Source: Rhodococcus sp. 14-2483-1-2
GTDB taxonomy: Bacteria > Actinomycetota > Actinomycetes > Mycobacteriales > Mycobacteriaceae
Assembly (NCBI RefSeq): GCF_002259405.1
Contig: NZ_NPFW01000004.1
Location: forward strand, 62,001-126,000
Direction: 5' to 3'
DNA: 64,000 bases
The notes under the pieces: model-generated
What the model was told of the DNA's origin: nothing
Databases searched by the model: none
What the model saw: the letters and a program-made list of their open reading frames with translations, nothing else
In this document: piece by piece, positions 1-8,530 of the stretch
How positions within the stretch are numbered: position 1 is the stretch's first letter
Layout of the letters: every line of letters begins with the position of its first letter
Program-made: the position numbers and the translations under genes

Positions 1-117
1 ATCCTCGCGGGGGGAACCGCGGCCGGACAGAAGCTTTCGACCGCAGCCGACACCACGGGCGGTAGCGGCGAGGCAATGGACGCAGCCCCGGATCTCGGTA
101 AGCATTCCAAGGACTGA
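1..117 (+). CDS. C-terminal end of an unidentified protein (5' truncated by window)
   Basis: An open frame enters from the left edge in frame 1 and ends at a TGA at 115-117. The 38 visible residues are rich in Gly, Ala, Ser, Thr and charged residues and look like a disordered tail. No domain can be recognised. The strong palindrome that starts 17 bases further on fits a transcript end here, which supports a real gene on this strand. The function cannot be judged from this fragment. Confidence 0.4.
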   Translation: MLAGGTAAGQKLSTAADTTGGSGEAMDAAPDLGKHSKD

Positions 118-133
118 CACCGGCCTGCCTTCG

Positions 134-188
134 ACGAATGAATGCGCCATTCACGCTGTCAAACAGCGTGAATGGCGCATTCATTCGT
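134..188. terminator. Perfect 25-bp stem hairpin, likely bidirectional terminator
   Basis: Bases 134-158 and 164-188 are exact inverted repeats around a 5-base loop (TCAAA). The element lies between the end of the left-edge gene and the converging end of the first porin gene, the usual place for a bidirectional terminator. There is no long U tract. The stem contains GCGTGAATG, which recurs in the hairpin at 35067-35119. Confidence 0.8.
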
Positions 189-216
189 TACGGGGTGCCG
201 AATTTCGGCGGTGGCA

Positions 217-948
217 TCAACCGATGCTGAACGGCTGTCCCCACAGCGTGGTGGACGCCGTGACGGCATCGTTCTCGATGGTGACCTTGACGTACGAACG
301 GGCCTCTGCGTAACCGGCGCATCCAGCGACGCTCAGGGTCTCGTCGGCGTAGGTGTAGCCGCCGCCGTTACCGTCGAACGAGAAGTCGTTCGATACCTCG
401 GTGGCGACCGTGACGCCGTCGATCTCGGCGGACTTCTCGTCGGCCACGAGCTTGACGTCGTTGAACTGGCCGGGGGCGAGATTCAGCTCGACGCCTGCAC
501 CGATGTCGTAGGTGTTCGGCTGAGTGCGGTTGATCGTCAGTGAGCTCAGGTCGCCCGGCTCCAGGCCGATGGTGTTGCCCTGGCCGAAGGACGCGTTTCC
601 GTCGGCACCGATCGCGGCGCTGAAATCCACCTGGCAGCCGACCAGGAAGCCCGGCTCGATGGATCCGCCACTGGCATTGGACGTCTCGACGGTGTAGTTA
701 CCGGTGACCCACACGTTGCGCTGGGTGGGCGTGGCACCCATCGACGGCGAGATCAGCGCACTCTGGCCGAATCCCTTGACGGTGACGGTGGTTCCGTCGA
801 TCAACGTCTTGCTGATCTCGTTGTCCTGCAGTGGAACGAAGGTGTCGGCGTTGGCCGCTCCGGCGGACAGGAACCCGATGGCGACGGCGCCGACGGCTCC
901 CGCTGCAGCGATCTGGAATCCACGCCGCATGGTGGTGGTGTTCTGCAT
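217..948 (-). CDS. MspA-family outer-membrane porin (paralogue 1)
   Basis: This 243-residue secreted protein resembles MspA-type porins, the octameric channels that let small hydrophilic solutes cross the mycolate outer membrane. A signal peptide of about 34 residues ends in AGAANA, and the mature protein begins DTFVPL. The C terminus ends LWGQPFSIG, close to the LYGQPFSLG end of the next gene. Two cysteines (about 105 and 210) sit in contexts shared with that paralogue, which suggests a disulfide that MspA itself does not have. The ATG is preceded by AAGGGG at good spacing. Assignment to the superfamily is firm; conductance and substrate are inferred. Confidence 0.85.
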   Translation of the reverse strand: MQNTTTMRRGFQIAAAGAVGAVAIGFLSAGAANADTFVPLQDNEISKTLIDGTTVTVKGFGQSALISPSMGATPTQRNVWVTGNYTVETSNASGGSIEPGFLVGCQVDFSAAIGADGNASFGQGNTIGLEPGDLSSLTINRTQPNTYDIGAGVELNLAPGQFNDVKLVADEKSAEIDGVTVATEVSNDFSFDGNGGGYTYADETLSVAGCAGYAEARSYVKVTIENDAVTASTTLWGQPFSIG

Positions 949-1010
949 AGCTACCCCTTTTGGGAAAGTGAAACGCGCTCTAGGCGAGGGTGAGTGAAGT
1001 GGTGGGATGT

Positions 1011-1679
1011 TCAGCCGAGGCTGAACGGCTGGCCGTAGAGCGTGCCCTTGTAGCGGTAGTTGCCGGTGAGTTCGAGTGTGGTGTACGAGCGAGCCTGCGC
1101 GTAGCCGCCGCAGTTCTCGACGGAGATTCCGACGTCCTGGTACTGGATTGCGGTGAACGGGCCCTTGACGTCCTTGCTGCCGAGCTCGACCTGCGCCACT
1201 TCCTTGTCCTTGATGGGGACGTTGACTCCGACGCCGCCCTCGAACTTGTTGGTGGTCTCGCCTTCTCCGCCGATGAGGAACGGGATGGGGAACAGCGTGA
1301 TGATGTTGGTGTTGCCACCTTCGATACCGAAGCCCGCGTTCATGTCCAGGCTCAGATCGTCCATGTCGAGCTGGCAGCCGACGAGGTAGCCGGTCTTCAG
1401 GGTTCCGGTCACGCCCTCGGGAGCGTCGGCGGTAGCGGTGCCGGTGACCCAGCCGTTTCGGTTGAGAGGATTGTTCGCGATCGCGGGCGAGATGACAGCC
1501 GATTCGTCGACGTGCGAGATCTTGTACGGACCCGCAACCTTCTCACCGTTCGGCAATGGAACGAACGTATCGGCGTTGGCTGCGCCGACCGAGAGCATTC
1601 CGATGGCAACGGCCGACGCCGCGCTCACTGCTGCGATTCGACTTACCTTGCGCAGCACGGAGTGACGAATATTGTTCAT
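1011..1679 (-). CDS. MspA-family outer-membrane porin (paralogue 2)
   Basis: This 222-residue porin has a signal peptide of about 36 residues (ending GAANA) and a mature N terminus DTFVPLPNGEK nearly identical to that of the downstream paralogue. Cysteines at about 102 and 190 match those of that paralogue in position and context (GCQ near the middle, CGGYAQARSY near the end). I chose the ATG at 1679 because GAGGGG lies just upstream and it places the signal peptide correctly; an in-frame extension to 1784 adds implausible sequence. The 62-bp gap to the next porin allows either cotranscription or separate expression. Confidence 0.85.
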   Translation of the reverse strand: MNNIRHSVLRKVSRIAAVSAASAVAIGMLSVGAANADTFVPLPNGEKVAGPYKISHVDESAVISPAIANNPLNRNGWVTGTATADAPEGVTGTLKTGYLVGCQLDMDDLSLDMNAGFGIEGGNTNIITLFPIPFLIGGEGETTNKFEGGVGVNVPIKDKEVAQVELGSKDVKGPFTAIQYQDVGISVENCGGYAQARSYTTLELTGNYRYKGTLYGQPFSLG

Positions 1680-2022
1680 GATTCCCCTCATATGACCGGC
1701 CGATGCCCCGTCCGACGGCCGGACCGATCGGGAGACATCTTTTCTCGCAGAAGAATACTGTACAAATCGACACGAAGCATCCACAACGGACGCAATACCG
1801 ATGCATGTTTCGGCAGCTCACAGATACTTTCCCTGCTTGCGCTACCCAAACAGCGCCTGCGCTCGCAACCTGGCGTCCGTATTCGGATCGATCGCTCGAA
1901 TTGTGCTGACACAAAGCAAGGAAAAGACACCCGAAATACACAATGCATGCAACAAAACGAATCGAGTATCGACGTCGGCATGATCCGACGATCTTTTCCA
2001 CACGCCATTCATTCGACCGACA
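1680..2022. other. Intergenic, upstream of porin paralogue 2
   Basis: This stretch of about 340 bases is visibly less GC-rich than its surroundings and holds the ribosome binding site and presumably the promoter of the porin gene on the minus strand. Short open frames on both strands have no signal peptide, ribosome binding site or recognisable composition, so I call no gene. No repeat or RNA structure stands out apart from the hairpin that follows. Confidence 0.5.
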
Positions 2023-2062
2023 CGACGATGCCCTGCAATCCGTGGATTGCAGGGCATCGTCG
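2023..2062. terminator. Perfect 18-bp stem hairpin
   Basis: Bases 2023-2040 and 2045-2062 are exact inverted repeats with a CGTG loop, followed on the plus strand by ACTATTTT. The element lies 16 bases beyond the stop codon of the minus-strand lipoprotein gene and is its probable terminator. Confidence 0.75.
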
Positions 2063-2077
2063 ACTATTTTCCCCGAA

Positions 2078-2506
2078 CTAGAACTTCAACAGCGGAAACT
2101 CGTCGAGCGTGACGGCAGTGCCATCCGCTTCACACGCCGAGGCAACGGCATTCGAATTGTCGACGAATTTCTGGCCGGATTCACTGTCCGGCTCGGACAG
2201 CTCCAGCGAATCGCCGGGCAGATCGGCCACCAGGGTCGTCAGAGCATTCTTGACCTCGCCTGTCGCCTGCTCCGACTGCGTGGTGAATTCGCTCAGCGAC
2301 GCGGCCTTGTCCGCGGTCCATTTCTCGACACCGGCCTGATCGGTGGGCACCGCTTCGACGGTGGCGACAAAGGCATTGTGCGACGTCGCGAAGGACGTGC
2401 AGGTATCGGCATTCTCGCCCGATGCTGCATCCGAGGAATCACTGCCACAGCCGGCCAGGAGTAGAAATGCCGCGCAGGCTGCGGCGGAGAGAGCTTTCTT
2501 TTTCAT
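2078..2506 (-). CDS. Small secreted lipoprotein, unknown function
   Basis: The 142-residue product has a classic lipoprotein signal: MKKK, a hydrophobic stretch, then a lipobox LLAGC with Cys at residue 20, followed by a Gly/Ser/Asp-rich linker. The rest is a soluble, largely helical, acidic domain of about 100 residues with no recognised family. The ATG at 2506 follows a GGGGGA ribosome binding site; a longer in-frame start would bury the signal peptide. It lies between porin genes on the same strand, so an envelope role is a fair guess but no more. Confidence 0.75.
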   Translation of the reverse strand: MKKKALSAAACAAFLLLAGCGSDSSDAASGENADTCTSFATSHNAFVATVEAVPTDQAGVEKWTADKAASLSEFTTQSEQATGEVKNALTTLVADLPGDSLELSEPDSESGQKFVDNSNAVASACEADGTAVTLDEFPLLKF

Positions 2507-2596
2507 TGTCGGTCCCCCGGACCCCTTCTCGCAGGCAGTACCGAAGCACTGTCCTGCGGTGTCGATTCGTTCGGTTCTGCTGGTACACAGCAATCA

Positions 2597-2623
2597 GGCC
2601 CGCCCGGGAAACCCGGGCGGGCC
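2597..2623. terminator. GC-rich 12-bp stem hairpin downstream of porin 3
   Basis: Bases 2597-2608 and 2612-2623 pair perfectly around an AAA loop. The position, between the stop of porin 3 (2679) and the next minus-strand gene, fits a terminator, although no U tract follows. Confidence 0.7.
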
Positions 2624-2678
2624 CAATCGATTTCGGCTAGGTCAGCCGAAGGTGCTGCTGTTGATCAACCGATCGAGA

Positions 2679-3365
2679 TCAGTTGAAGGTCCACGGGGTG
2701 CCGTACGTGACAGCAACGTCACCGGTGGAGCTGGTGACGGAGACGTACGGACGGACGCGGACGTTACCGAGGATGCCGGTAGCGGTGCCGTGAGCGTTGG
2801 CGATCTGGATGGTGCCGGAGGGGCCTGCGGCGTCACCTTCGGTGCCCTGGATGTTGCCCGAGGCAGCGGTGGCGTCGACGATGCCGGGTCCGGGAGCGAT
2901 CTCGGCCTCGAAGCCGACGGACGGGAGCAAGTCACTGGTCGAAACGTCGACGGTCGATCCCTCGGTGCCGATCGCGTTGATGCCGAGGCTGATGTTCGGG
3001 GTGGTGTAGCCGAAGGTGATCGATCCACCGAGGCTCATCGGGTAGCCGACCTGGTAGCCGATGGCGACGGTGCCCTCGAAGTCGTCGGCGTCGGGACCGG
3101 TGACGGTCCAGCCTGCGACGCCGTTGGCGAACCACTCACGGGTGAGCGGGTTGCCGTCGAGCGGCGAGACGCTGTTGATGAAGGTGTCGGACAGCGAGAC
3201 GGTGATGACGTTGCCGTTGGCATCGACGACCGTGTTGGTGCTGTCCACTGCAGCGGACGCGGTTCCGGTACCGAGTACCAGACCGACGACCGACGCGCCG
3301 GCGACAACCGCAGCGCTCATGGACTTGAGTCCCCGGCTACGCCGCGACTTCTGGATCTCCGTCAT
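2679..3365 (-). CDS. MspA-family porin (closest to mycobacterial MspA)
   Basis: This 228-residue protein aligns through most of its length with M. smegmatis MspA as I remember it. Shared landmarks are PLTREWFANG (about 73-82), GPDADDFEGT (90-99), GYQVGYP (103-109), YTTPN (120-124), NAHGTATG (190-197) and the C-terminal TYGTPWTFN. A signal peptide of about 38 residues ends TASA. The MspA constriction carries aspartates just after TTPN; here that stretch reads ISLGINA, so the acidic ring appears to be lost. The ATG has GAGGAA at good spacing. It probably forms a general diffusion channel with altered ion selectivity. Confidence 0.92.
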   Translation of the reverse strand: MTEIQKSRRSRGLKSMSAAVVAGASVVGLVLGTGTASAAVDSTNTVVDANGNVITVSLSDTFINSVSPLDGNPLTREWFANGVAGWTVTGPDADDFEGTVAIGYQVGYPMSLGGSITFGYTTPNISLGINAIGTEGSTVDVSTSDLLPSVGFEAEIAPGPGIVDATAASGNIQGTEGDAAGPSGTIQIANAHGTATGILGNVRVRPYVSVTSSTGDVAVTYGTPWTFN

Positions 3366-3925
3366 TTATTCCTCATCATGTTCAGTCCCAGCACGGTGTC
3401 GCACAGGGAAGCTTGTGGCTTTCACCCTCGAACTGGATCGCCTGCATCAGTGCAGACGGGCCCGAGCCGGATGCGACCGTTTCGGCCTCATCCTGTTGTT
3501 CAGTTCCGAGATGAAGGGCGCGGTACCGGTTGGTCCCACGCCCTCCCTTGGAAGCTGAGGGGAACATTAGAGGAGATGCCGGATCGTGACAATCCCTACG
3601 TTTGCGACCGGAATGTTGCCGCGGCGTGATGTGTTTCCGCCGCGTGAACAAGTTTCACATCGATGTTAGCGATAACCCGCGTCACAGCATCTCTCGCGAG
3701 GGTCGAACCGTTACAGATGCCGCACACGCGTACACCGCCCTTGATGTGGGACAACTCCGCGCCGGGCATGCCCCGATCGACCGGTTCGCCCGTTCTGCAC
3801 CACGCTCGACTCGGACCCTTTCGGGCGTCGCGGGTGGGTCTACTGCCGAGTAGCTCGCTAACGGCAGGTAAACGAGTAACTAACAGACCTGTCATTCCGG
3901 CCCGGTAAATGTGTCGTGGATCACA
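3366..3925. other. Long intergenic region upstream of porin 3
   Basis: About 560 bases separate the porin start from the end of the mprAB-pepD operon; both flanking genes are on the minus strand. The region must carry the porin promoter. Open frames here lack ribosome binding sites and family resemblance. In M. tuberculosis mscL lies beyond moaB2, but no MscL-like frame is present here. I see no RNA fold or repeat that I can support. Confidence 0.5.
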
Positions 3926-4129
3926 TCAGAAGTAATGAGGTGGTCGCTGTTGCTTCAACCATTCGTCCGAGGACGGGCCGCCGGATTCGGTGCCTGCACC
4001 GTCTCCTCGCTCGTCTCCGGTCGTCTCCGGCAGAACCTCGCCGAAGATGCGAGCGAGCCGGGCCCGTTCTGCTCGGGCCCGGCTCGCATCGTCTTCGGCC
4101 GATCGATCGTCGTTCGGCTCGTTGCTCAT
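3926..4129 (-). CDS. Small conserved charged protein at the end of the mprAB-pepD operon
   Basis: This 67-residue protein is rich in Asp, Glu and Arg, with an Arg/Ala-rich helix (about 16-30) and a distinctive C terminus, DEWLKQQRPPHYF. It starts 8 bases after the moaB2 stop on the same strand, which indicates cotranscription. I recall similar short proteins with a Trp-Leu...RPPH tail in related actinobacteria, but no function is known to me. No signal peptide or membrane segment is visible, so it should be cytoplasmic. Confidence 0.7.
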   Translation of the reverse strand: MSNEPNDDRSAEDDASRARAERARLARIFGEVLPETTGDERGDGAGTESGGPSSDEWLKQQRPPHYF

Positions 4130-4137
4130 CGGTATCG

Positions 4138-4635
4138 CTATGCGTCCAATCCGGACAGCTCGGCGATGACCTGACTCGCCAGTGGCGTCAGCGTCGCCAT
4201 CCCGTCGCGAATCGCAGCCCGCGACGAGGCCAGATTCACCACCAGGGTGCTTCCGGACACCCCGACCAGCCCACGGGACAGACCTGCGTCCAGCGAACCG
4301 GCCGCGAGTCCCGACGATCGCAGAGCCTCGCTGATACCCGGAATCTCGCGGTCGAGCACCTCCGCGGTGACGTCCGGGGTGACGTCGCGCGGCGAGACGC
4401 CGGTGCCACCGATGGAGACCACCAGATCGACACCGCCGATCACCGCAGTGTTGAGTGCGTTCCGCACGTCCACTTCGTCCGCCGTCACGGCGACGACGCC
4501 ATCGACGAGAAAACCTGCCTCGGTCAGCAGTTCCGTGACGAGCGGGCCCTTCGAGTCCTTCTCGGTACTGTGCGCTGTTCGGTCGTCCACGATGACGACC
4601 AACGCGCGCCCTGCCAGTGGTGCGTCGAGTTCCAT
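4138..4635 (-). CDS. moaB2: MoaB2-like molybdopterin-binding protein
   Basis: This is a MoaB/MogA-family protein of about 165 residues, a family that binds molybdopterin and in some members adenylates it during cofactor synthesis. The diagnostic motif SIGGTGVSPRDVTPD is present. In mycobacteria the gene beside pepD is moaB2 (Rv0984), also reported to interact with SigE; that link is from the literature and is not visible here. I start at the ATG at 4635, giving MELDAPLAGRALVVIVDD as in homologues. An upstream ATG at 4723-4725 overlaps the pepD stop and is an alternative that adds 30 residues. Confidence 0.85.
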   Translation of the reverse strand: MELDAPLAGRALVVIVDDRTAHSTEKDSKGPLVTELLTEAGFLVDGVVAVTADEVDVRNALNTAVIGGVDLVVSIGGTGVSPRDVTPDVTAEVLDREIPGISEALRSSGLAAGSLDAGLSRGLVGVSGSTLVVNLASSRAAIRDGMATLTPLASQVIAELSGLDA

Positions 4636-4724
4636 ACCGCTCACCGTAGTAGTAAGGCCTCCACCCGGCTCACGCTGTGCATAAATCGTTGCAACCGTCC
4701 CGTGCCTGCCCGCTTCCCGCAACA

Positions 4725-6269
4725 TCAGCGACCGCCCGGGAACGACGGGACCTGGAACGGCAGTTGCTGTTCCTGCTGTTGCGTCTGAGTCTGCTGCTGG
4801 GCCGCAGCTGGCTCGGCGGTGCCGAGCGTCACAGTCGCCGTCTTCTCGCTGCCGCCGTCGGTGTAGGTGACGGTGACGGAATCACCCGGAGCGTGCGAGC
4901 GCACTGCTGCGATCAACGCGTCGCCGCTCGAGACGATGCGATCGTCGAGCTTGGTGATCACCGCGCCCTTGGGGATGCCTGCCGATGCCGCCGGGCCCCC
5001 CTCGGTGACCTCGACGACGGTTGCGCCGTTGGCGTCGTCCTGCGACGGCACCTGCACCCCGATCATGGCCTGGGTGGCCTTGCCGGTGGTGGTCAGCTCG
5101 TCGGCGATGCGTTTCGCCTGATCCACCGGGATGGCGAACCCGAGCCCGATCGATCCGCTCTGGGCTCCGGATCCCTCGCTGCCACCGAGGGTGGCGATCG
5201 CGGTGTTGATTCCGATCAGCTGTCCGTCGGTGTTGACGAGCGCACCTCCGGAGTTGCCCGGGTTGATCGCAGCGTCGGTCTGGATGGCGTCGATCACCGA
5301 GTTCTGATTGCCGGACTCACCCGACGTGGAGACCGGACGGTTGAGCGAGGAAACGATGCCGGTGGTGACGGTGCCCGCCAGGCCGAGCGGGGAGCCGATC
5401 GCAACAACCTGCTGACCCACTTCGAGGTTCGACGACGATCCGAGTTCGATCGGCGTGAGGTTCGTCTTGCCCTCGGCCTTGATGACGGCCATGTCCGAGA
5501 CCGAGTCGGCACCGACGATCGTCGCGTCGGCGACCGAGCCGTCGGCGAATGCGACGGTGAGTTTGCCGTTGGCACCCGCGCCCGTCGCGACGTGATTGTT
5601 GGTGAGGATCAAGCCGTCGCTGCTGAGAATGACGCCCGAGCCCTCACCTTCCTCCTGCGAACCCTTCACCTGAATCTGCACGACACTCGGCAGCACCTTG
5701 TTCGCCACCGCCTGAACCGAGCCGTCGGGGAAGTTGGCGGCAGGCTGAGCAGCGGTGACCGTGGAGTTCAACGAGTTGGTCACTCCCCCGCCGTTGCCGT
5801 TGGCGTTGTTGGTGGCGATCGCACCGACTGCGCCGCCGATTCCGCCACCGACCAGAACGAGTGCGATGGCACCGGCCACCAGCGCCGAACGACCCGAGCG
5901 GGTCTTGACCGCCCCCGGAGCAGAGTTCGATTGCGGCGCAACGTGTTGCGGCTGGGCGTGGGTGTGCTGGGCGGTCTGCGGGTCGCCCTGCTGACCGTAC
6001 GGCCCGTAGCCGGGCTGATACGGCCCCTGCCCGTAGCCGGCGTACTGCTGCGGGTACCCCTGCTGCGGCGGCTGCGCCCCCGCGTTGTGGGGTGGAGTCT
6101 GCTGGGACGGGAACTGCTGCGTCGGGTGCTGGTGAGTGGAATCCTGCTGAGGCGGATGCTGCTGGGCCGAGTAGTTCTGTTCGTCGCCGCGCGAAGCCCG
6201 GTCCGACGGATGCTGCTCGCCGCCGGCACCCTGTCCGGTCTGTTCGGATTCGTTACGGTCGTCGCTCAT
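4725..6269 (-). CDS. pepD: HtrA-like serine protease PepD
   Basis: This 514-residue membrane-anchored DegP/HtrA protease acts in envelope protein quality control. In order: a Gln/Pro/Gly-rich cytoplasmic tail (1-125), one membrane segment (about 128-152), a trypsin-like domain with the catalytic triad His226 (TNNHV), Asp259 (SDMAV) and Ser340 (GNSGGAL), and a C-terminal PDZ domain (about 400-490) followed by a Gln-rich end. It lies directly downstream of mprB with a candidate MprA site 77 bases upstream of the start. That matches the M. tuberculosis arrangement, in which MprAB controls pepD. Confidence 0.93.
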   Translation of the reverse strand: MSDDRNESEQTGQGAGGEQHPSDRASRGDEQNYSAQQHPPQQDSTHQHPTQQFPSQQTPPHNAGAQPPQQGYPQQYAGYGQGPYQPGYGPYGQQGDPQTAQHTHAQPQHVAPQSNSAPGAVKTRSGRSALVAGAIALVLVGGGIGGAVGAIATNNANGNGGGVTNSLNSTVTAAQPAANFPDGSVQAVANKVLPSVVQIQVKGSQEEGEGSGVILSSDGLILTNNHVATGAGANGKLTVAFADGSVADATIVGADSVSDMAVIKAEGKTNLTPIELGSSSNLEVGQQVVAIGSPLGLAGTVTTGIVSSLNRPVSTSGESGNQNSVIDAIQTDAAINPGNSGGALVNTDGQLIGINTAIATLGGSEGSGAQSGSIGLGFAIPVDQAKRIADELTTTGKATQAMIGVQVPSQDDANGATVVEVTEGGPAASAGIPKGAVITKLDDRIVSSGDALIAAVRSHAPGDSVTVTYTDGGSEKTATVTLGTAEPAAAQQQTQTQQQEQQLPFQVPSFPGGR

Positions 6270-6345
6270 CGTTGCTGCTTCCTTCAGTAGAGACCTCGTC
6301 GTAGAGGTCCGCCCGCCTTCTTGCTACTCACTGTGCAGGGCGGTA

Positions 6346-6362
6346 CTGAGAGAGCGCTGAGA
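6346..6362 (-). promoter_or_regulatory. Candidate MprA box upstream of pepD
   Basis: On the minus strand the sequence is TCTCAG, five bases, TCTCAG: two direct repeats one helical turn apart. The same arrangement, with the same spacing, occurs upstream of mprA at 8531-8547. It sits in the 101-bp gap between the mprB stop and the pepD start. That MprA binds paired direct repeats is known from mycobacteria; its use here is inferred. Confidence 0.65.
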
Positions 6363-6370
6363 TCCGGCTA

Positions 6371-7822
6371 TCAGTTTGCCGAGAGTGTCCCGGGATCGGG
6401 AGCACCTTCGCCGGGCAACACGATTCGTATCAGCGCGCCGCCGCGCTCGGACACCTCGACCCCGATGGTCCCGCCGTGCTTGACGACCACCTGTCGCACG
6501 ATGGCAAGTCCAAGACCGGATCCGGGCATCGAACGCGACGCCGTCGAGCGATAGAAGCGCTCGAACACCAGCTCGCGATCCTCCTCGGGAATACCGGGCC
6601 CAGCGTCGTCCACCGTCAGCTCCAGCAGACCATCGCCGATCTGCCGCATCGCGATTCGAACCTCACCACCGCTCGGACTCCATTTGGCCGCGTTGTCGAG
6701 CACATTCAGCACGGCCCGGGAGAGTCCCGCTTGATCGCCGTAGACGAACCACGGCATCAACGTCGCATCGAAGTCGATTTCGTTGCGACGGCGGCGTGCT
6801 CGCTCGAGACTGCGTTCGACTGCGTCGGCGAGGTCGACTCGCTCGAACACCGTCTCCGGTGCATCCTCTCGCGCGAGATCGACCAAATCGCCCACCAGAG
6901 TGGACAATTCCTGGATCTGCGCCACCACGTCGGTCCGCAGCTCGGCCATGTCCTCGTCCGGGATGGACGGCGCTCCGGGGCGTCCCGCCGCGATCAGCAA
7001 CTCCATGTTGGTCCGCAGCGAGGTCAACGGGGTCCGAAGCTCGTGGCCCGCATCGGCGACCAATCTGCTCTGCCTGCCACGAGATTCGGCCAGTGCGCGG
7101 AGCATGGTGTTGAAACTCTCGGTCAGACGTGCCAATTCGTCGTCGCCGGTCACCGGGATCGGCGTCAGGTCATCGGTGCGTGCCACCCGTTCCGCTGCTG
7201 CCGTCAGTCGGGCGATCGGGCGTAAACCGGTGCGTCCCACGGCCATACCTGCTCCGGCCGCCAGTAGCACTCCGCAGGCACCGACGATCAACAGCACCCA
7301 CGCCAGACGGTCGAGCACTTCCCCGGTCGGCAGCAGCCTCTGTGCGACGACGAGGGTGCTGCCGTCCTCGGTGCGCAGTGCGAGCACCCGCTGATCGTCG
7401 AGCGTGCGCAGCGACGATTCCTGTTCCCCTCTCACGACAGCGAGTTCGGCATCGCCGATCGGCACCTTGGGCCCGGGAGGGTTGTAGCTGGACATGTCCG
7501 GATAGATCAGCGCCACGCTCACATCGGTGCTGTACAGCGTGGCTCCGGCCACGAAGCGTGGGTCATAGGACACCAGACTGGACTCGGCCAAAGCCGAGGC
7601 ACGAGAACGCAATTGAGTGTCCACATCGCCGTACAGTGCTCGCGAGACCACCGTGTACGCGGCAATGGCCATGACCGCCACCGCAATTGCGACCACGGAG
7701 GCCGCGAGCAACGTCACCCGCCACCGCAGCGACACCGACCGGGTCAGGGGCATCGGTGGTCGCATCGCCGTCGGCGAGGAGCCGACACTGTCGGCCGACT
7801 TGCGCCCGAACGACGCGACCAT
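6371..7822 (-). CDS. mprB: Sensor histidine kinase MprB
   Basis: This two-pass membrane histidine kinase of 483 residues senses envelope stress and phosphorylates MprA. It has a transmembrane helix at about 35-57, an extracytoplasmic sensor loop (58-172), a second helix (about 173-195), HAMP, the phosphoacceptor motif AGHELRTPLTSLRTN with His260, and an ATPase domain with N, G1 (DAGPGIPEED) and G2 (GSGLGLAIVRQ) boxes. The start overlaps the mprA stop: the ATG at 7822 shares a base with the TGA, and a GTG three bases earlier is possible. Such overlap indicates translational coupling. Confidence 0.93.
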   Translation of the reverse strand: MVASFGRKSADSVGSSPTAMRPPMPLTRSVSLRWRVTLLAASVVAIAVAVMAIAAYTVVSRALYGDVDTQLRSRASALAESSLVSYDPRFVAGATLYSTDVSVALIYPDMSSYNPPGPKVPIGDAELAVVRGEQESSLRTLDDQRVLALRTEDGSTLVVAQRLLPTGEVLDRLAWVLLIVGACGVLLAAGAGMAVGRTGLRPIARLTAAAERVARTDDLTPIPVTGDDELARLTESFNTMLRALAESRGRQSRLVADAGHELRTPLTSLRTNMELLIAAGRPGAPSIPDEDMAELRTDVVAQIQELSTLVGDLVDLAREDAPETVFERVDLADAVERSLERARRRRNEIDFDATLMPWFVYGDQAGLSRAVLNVLDNAAKWSPSGGEVRIAMRQIGDGLLELTVDDAGPGIPEEDRELVFERFYRSTASRSMPGSGLGLAIVRQVVVKHGGTIGVEVSERGGALIRIVLPGEGAPDPGTLSAN

Positions 7823-8508
7823 CACGGGGGCGTCTCGCGCAGGACGTACCCCACACCGCGAACGGTGTGGATCAGCCGCGACTCCCCCTCCGCCTCGGTC
7901 TTGCGCCGCAGGTACCCGACGTACACCTCGAGCGCGTTGCCCGACGTCGGGAAGTCGTAACCCCAGACCTCCTCGAGGATGCGACTTCTGGTGAGCACTC
8001 GGCGCGGATTGGTCATCAGCATCTCGAGCAACGAGAATTCGGTCCGGGTGAGACTGATCGAGCGTTCGGCGCGCGAGACCTCACGGGTGACCGGGTCCAA
8101 CGACAGGTCCGCGAACGTCATGGTCTCCGAGTCGATACCCGCTTCCATCGCGGTGCGACGAAGCAACGCGCGCAAGCGAGCCAGCAGCTCCTCGAGCGCG
8201 AACGGCTTGGGCAGATAGTCGTCGGCACCGGCATCGAGGCCGGCGACGCGCTCGGACACCGAGTCCCGTGCCGTCAACACCAGAATCGGCAGGTCGTCAC
8301 CGACACTGCGCAATCGACGACACACTTCGAGGCCGTCGAGGCGAGGCATCATCACGTCGAGAACCAGGGCGTCGGGACGCGCCGCAGCCACTTGCTCGAG
8401 CGCGTCGAGACCGTCGACCGCCAGGTCCACGGTGTACCCGTTGAACGTCAGCGACCTGCGCAGCGACTCACGCACCGCTCGATCGTCGTCGACCACCAAT
8501 ATCCGCAT
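7822..8508 (-). CDS. mprA: Response regulator MprA
   Basis: This 228-residue OmpR/PhoB-class regulator is the partner of MprB. The receiver domain (1-115) begins RILVVDDD and has the phospho-acceptor in [11 protein letters not shown] (Asp about 51), followed by TARD and KPF motifs. The winged-helix DNA-binding domain (about 130-225) ends [16 protein letters not shown], as in the mycobacterial protein. I chose the ATG at 8508 because the conserved N terminus begins there; the in-frame extension to 8622 is not family-like. A pair of TCTCAG repeats just upstream suggests autoregulation. Confidence 0.94.
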   Translation of the reverse strand: MRILVVDDDRAVRESLRRSLTFNGYTVDLAVDGLDALEQVAAARPDALVLDVMMPRLDGLEVCRRLRSVGDDLPILVLTARDSVSERVAGLDAGADDYLPKPFALEELLARLRALLRRTAMEAGIDSETMTFADLSLDPVTREVSRAERSISLTRTEFSLLEMLMTNPRRVLTRSRILEEVWGYDFPTSGNALEVYVGYLRRKTEAEGESRLIHTVRGVGYVLRETPP

Positions 8509-8530
8509 CCGTACAGTTTGTCCTGGTCGA

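Noticed and set aside
2343..3629. 428-residue plus-strand open frame
   Set aside because: It is antisense to porin 3 and the lipoprotein gene start, with Asp/Gly/Val shadow composition and no ribosome binding site.
3596..3895. Possible small gene in the long gap upstream of porin 3
   Set aside because: No ribosome binding site, no recognisable composition and no operon context; overlaps other short frames on both strands.
4636..4725. N-terminal 30-residue extension of moaB2
   Set aside because: The ATG overlaps the pepD stop, which is tempting, but the extra residues do not resemble MoaB and the conserved start lies at 4635. Kept as an alternative only.
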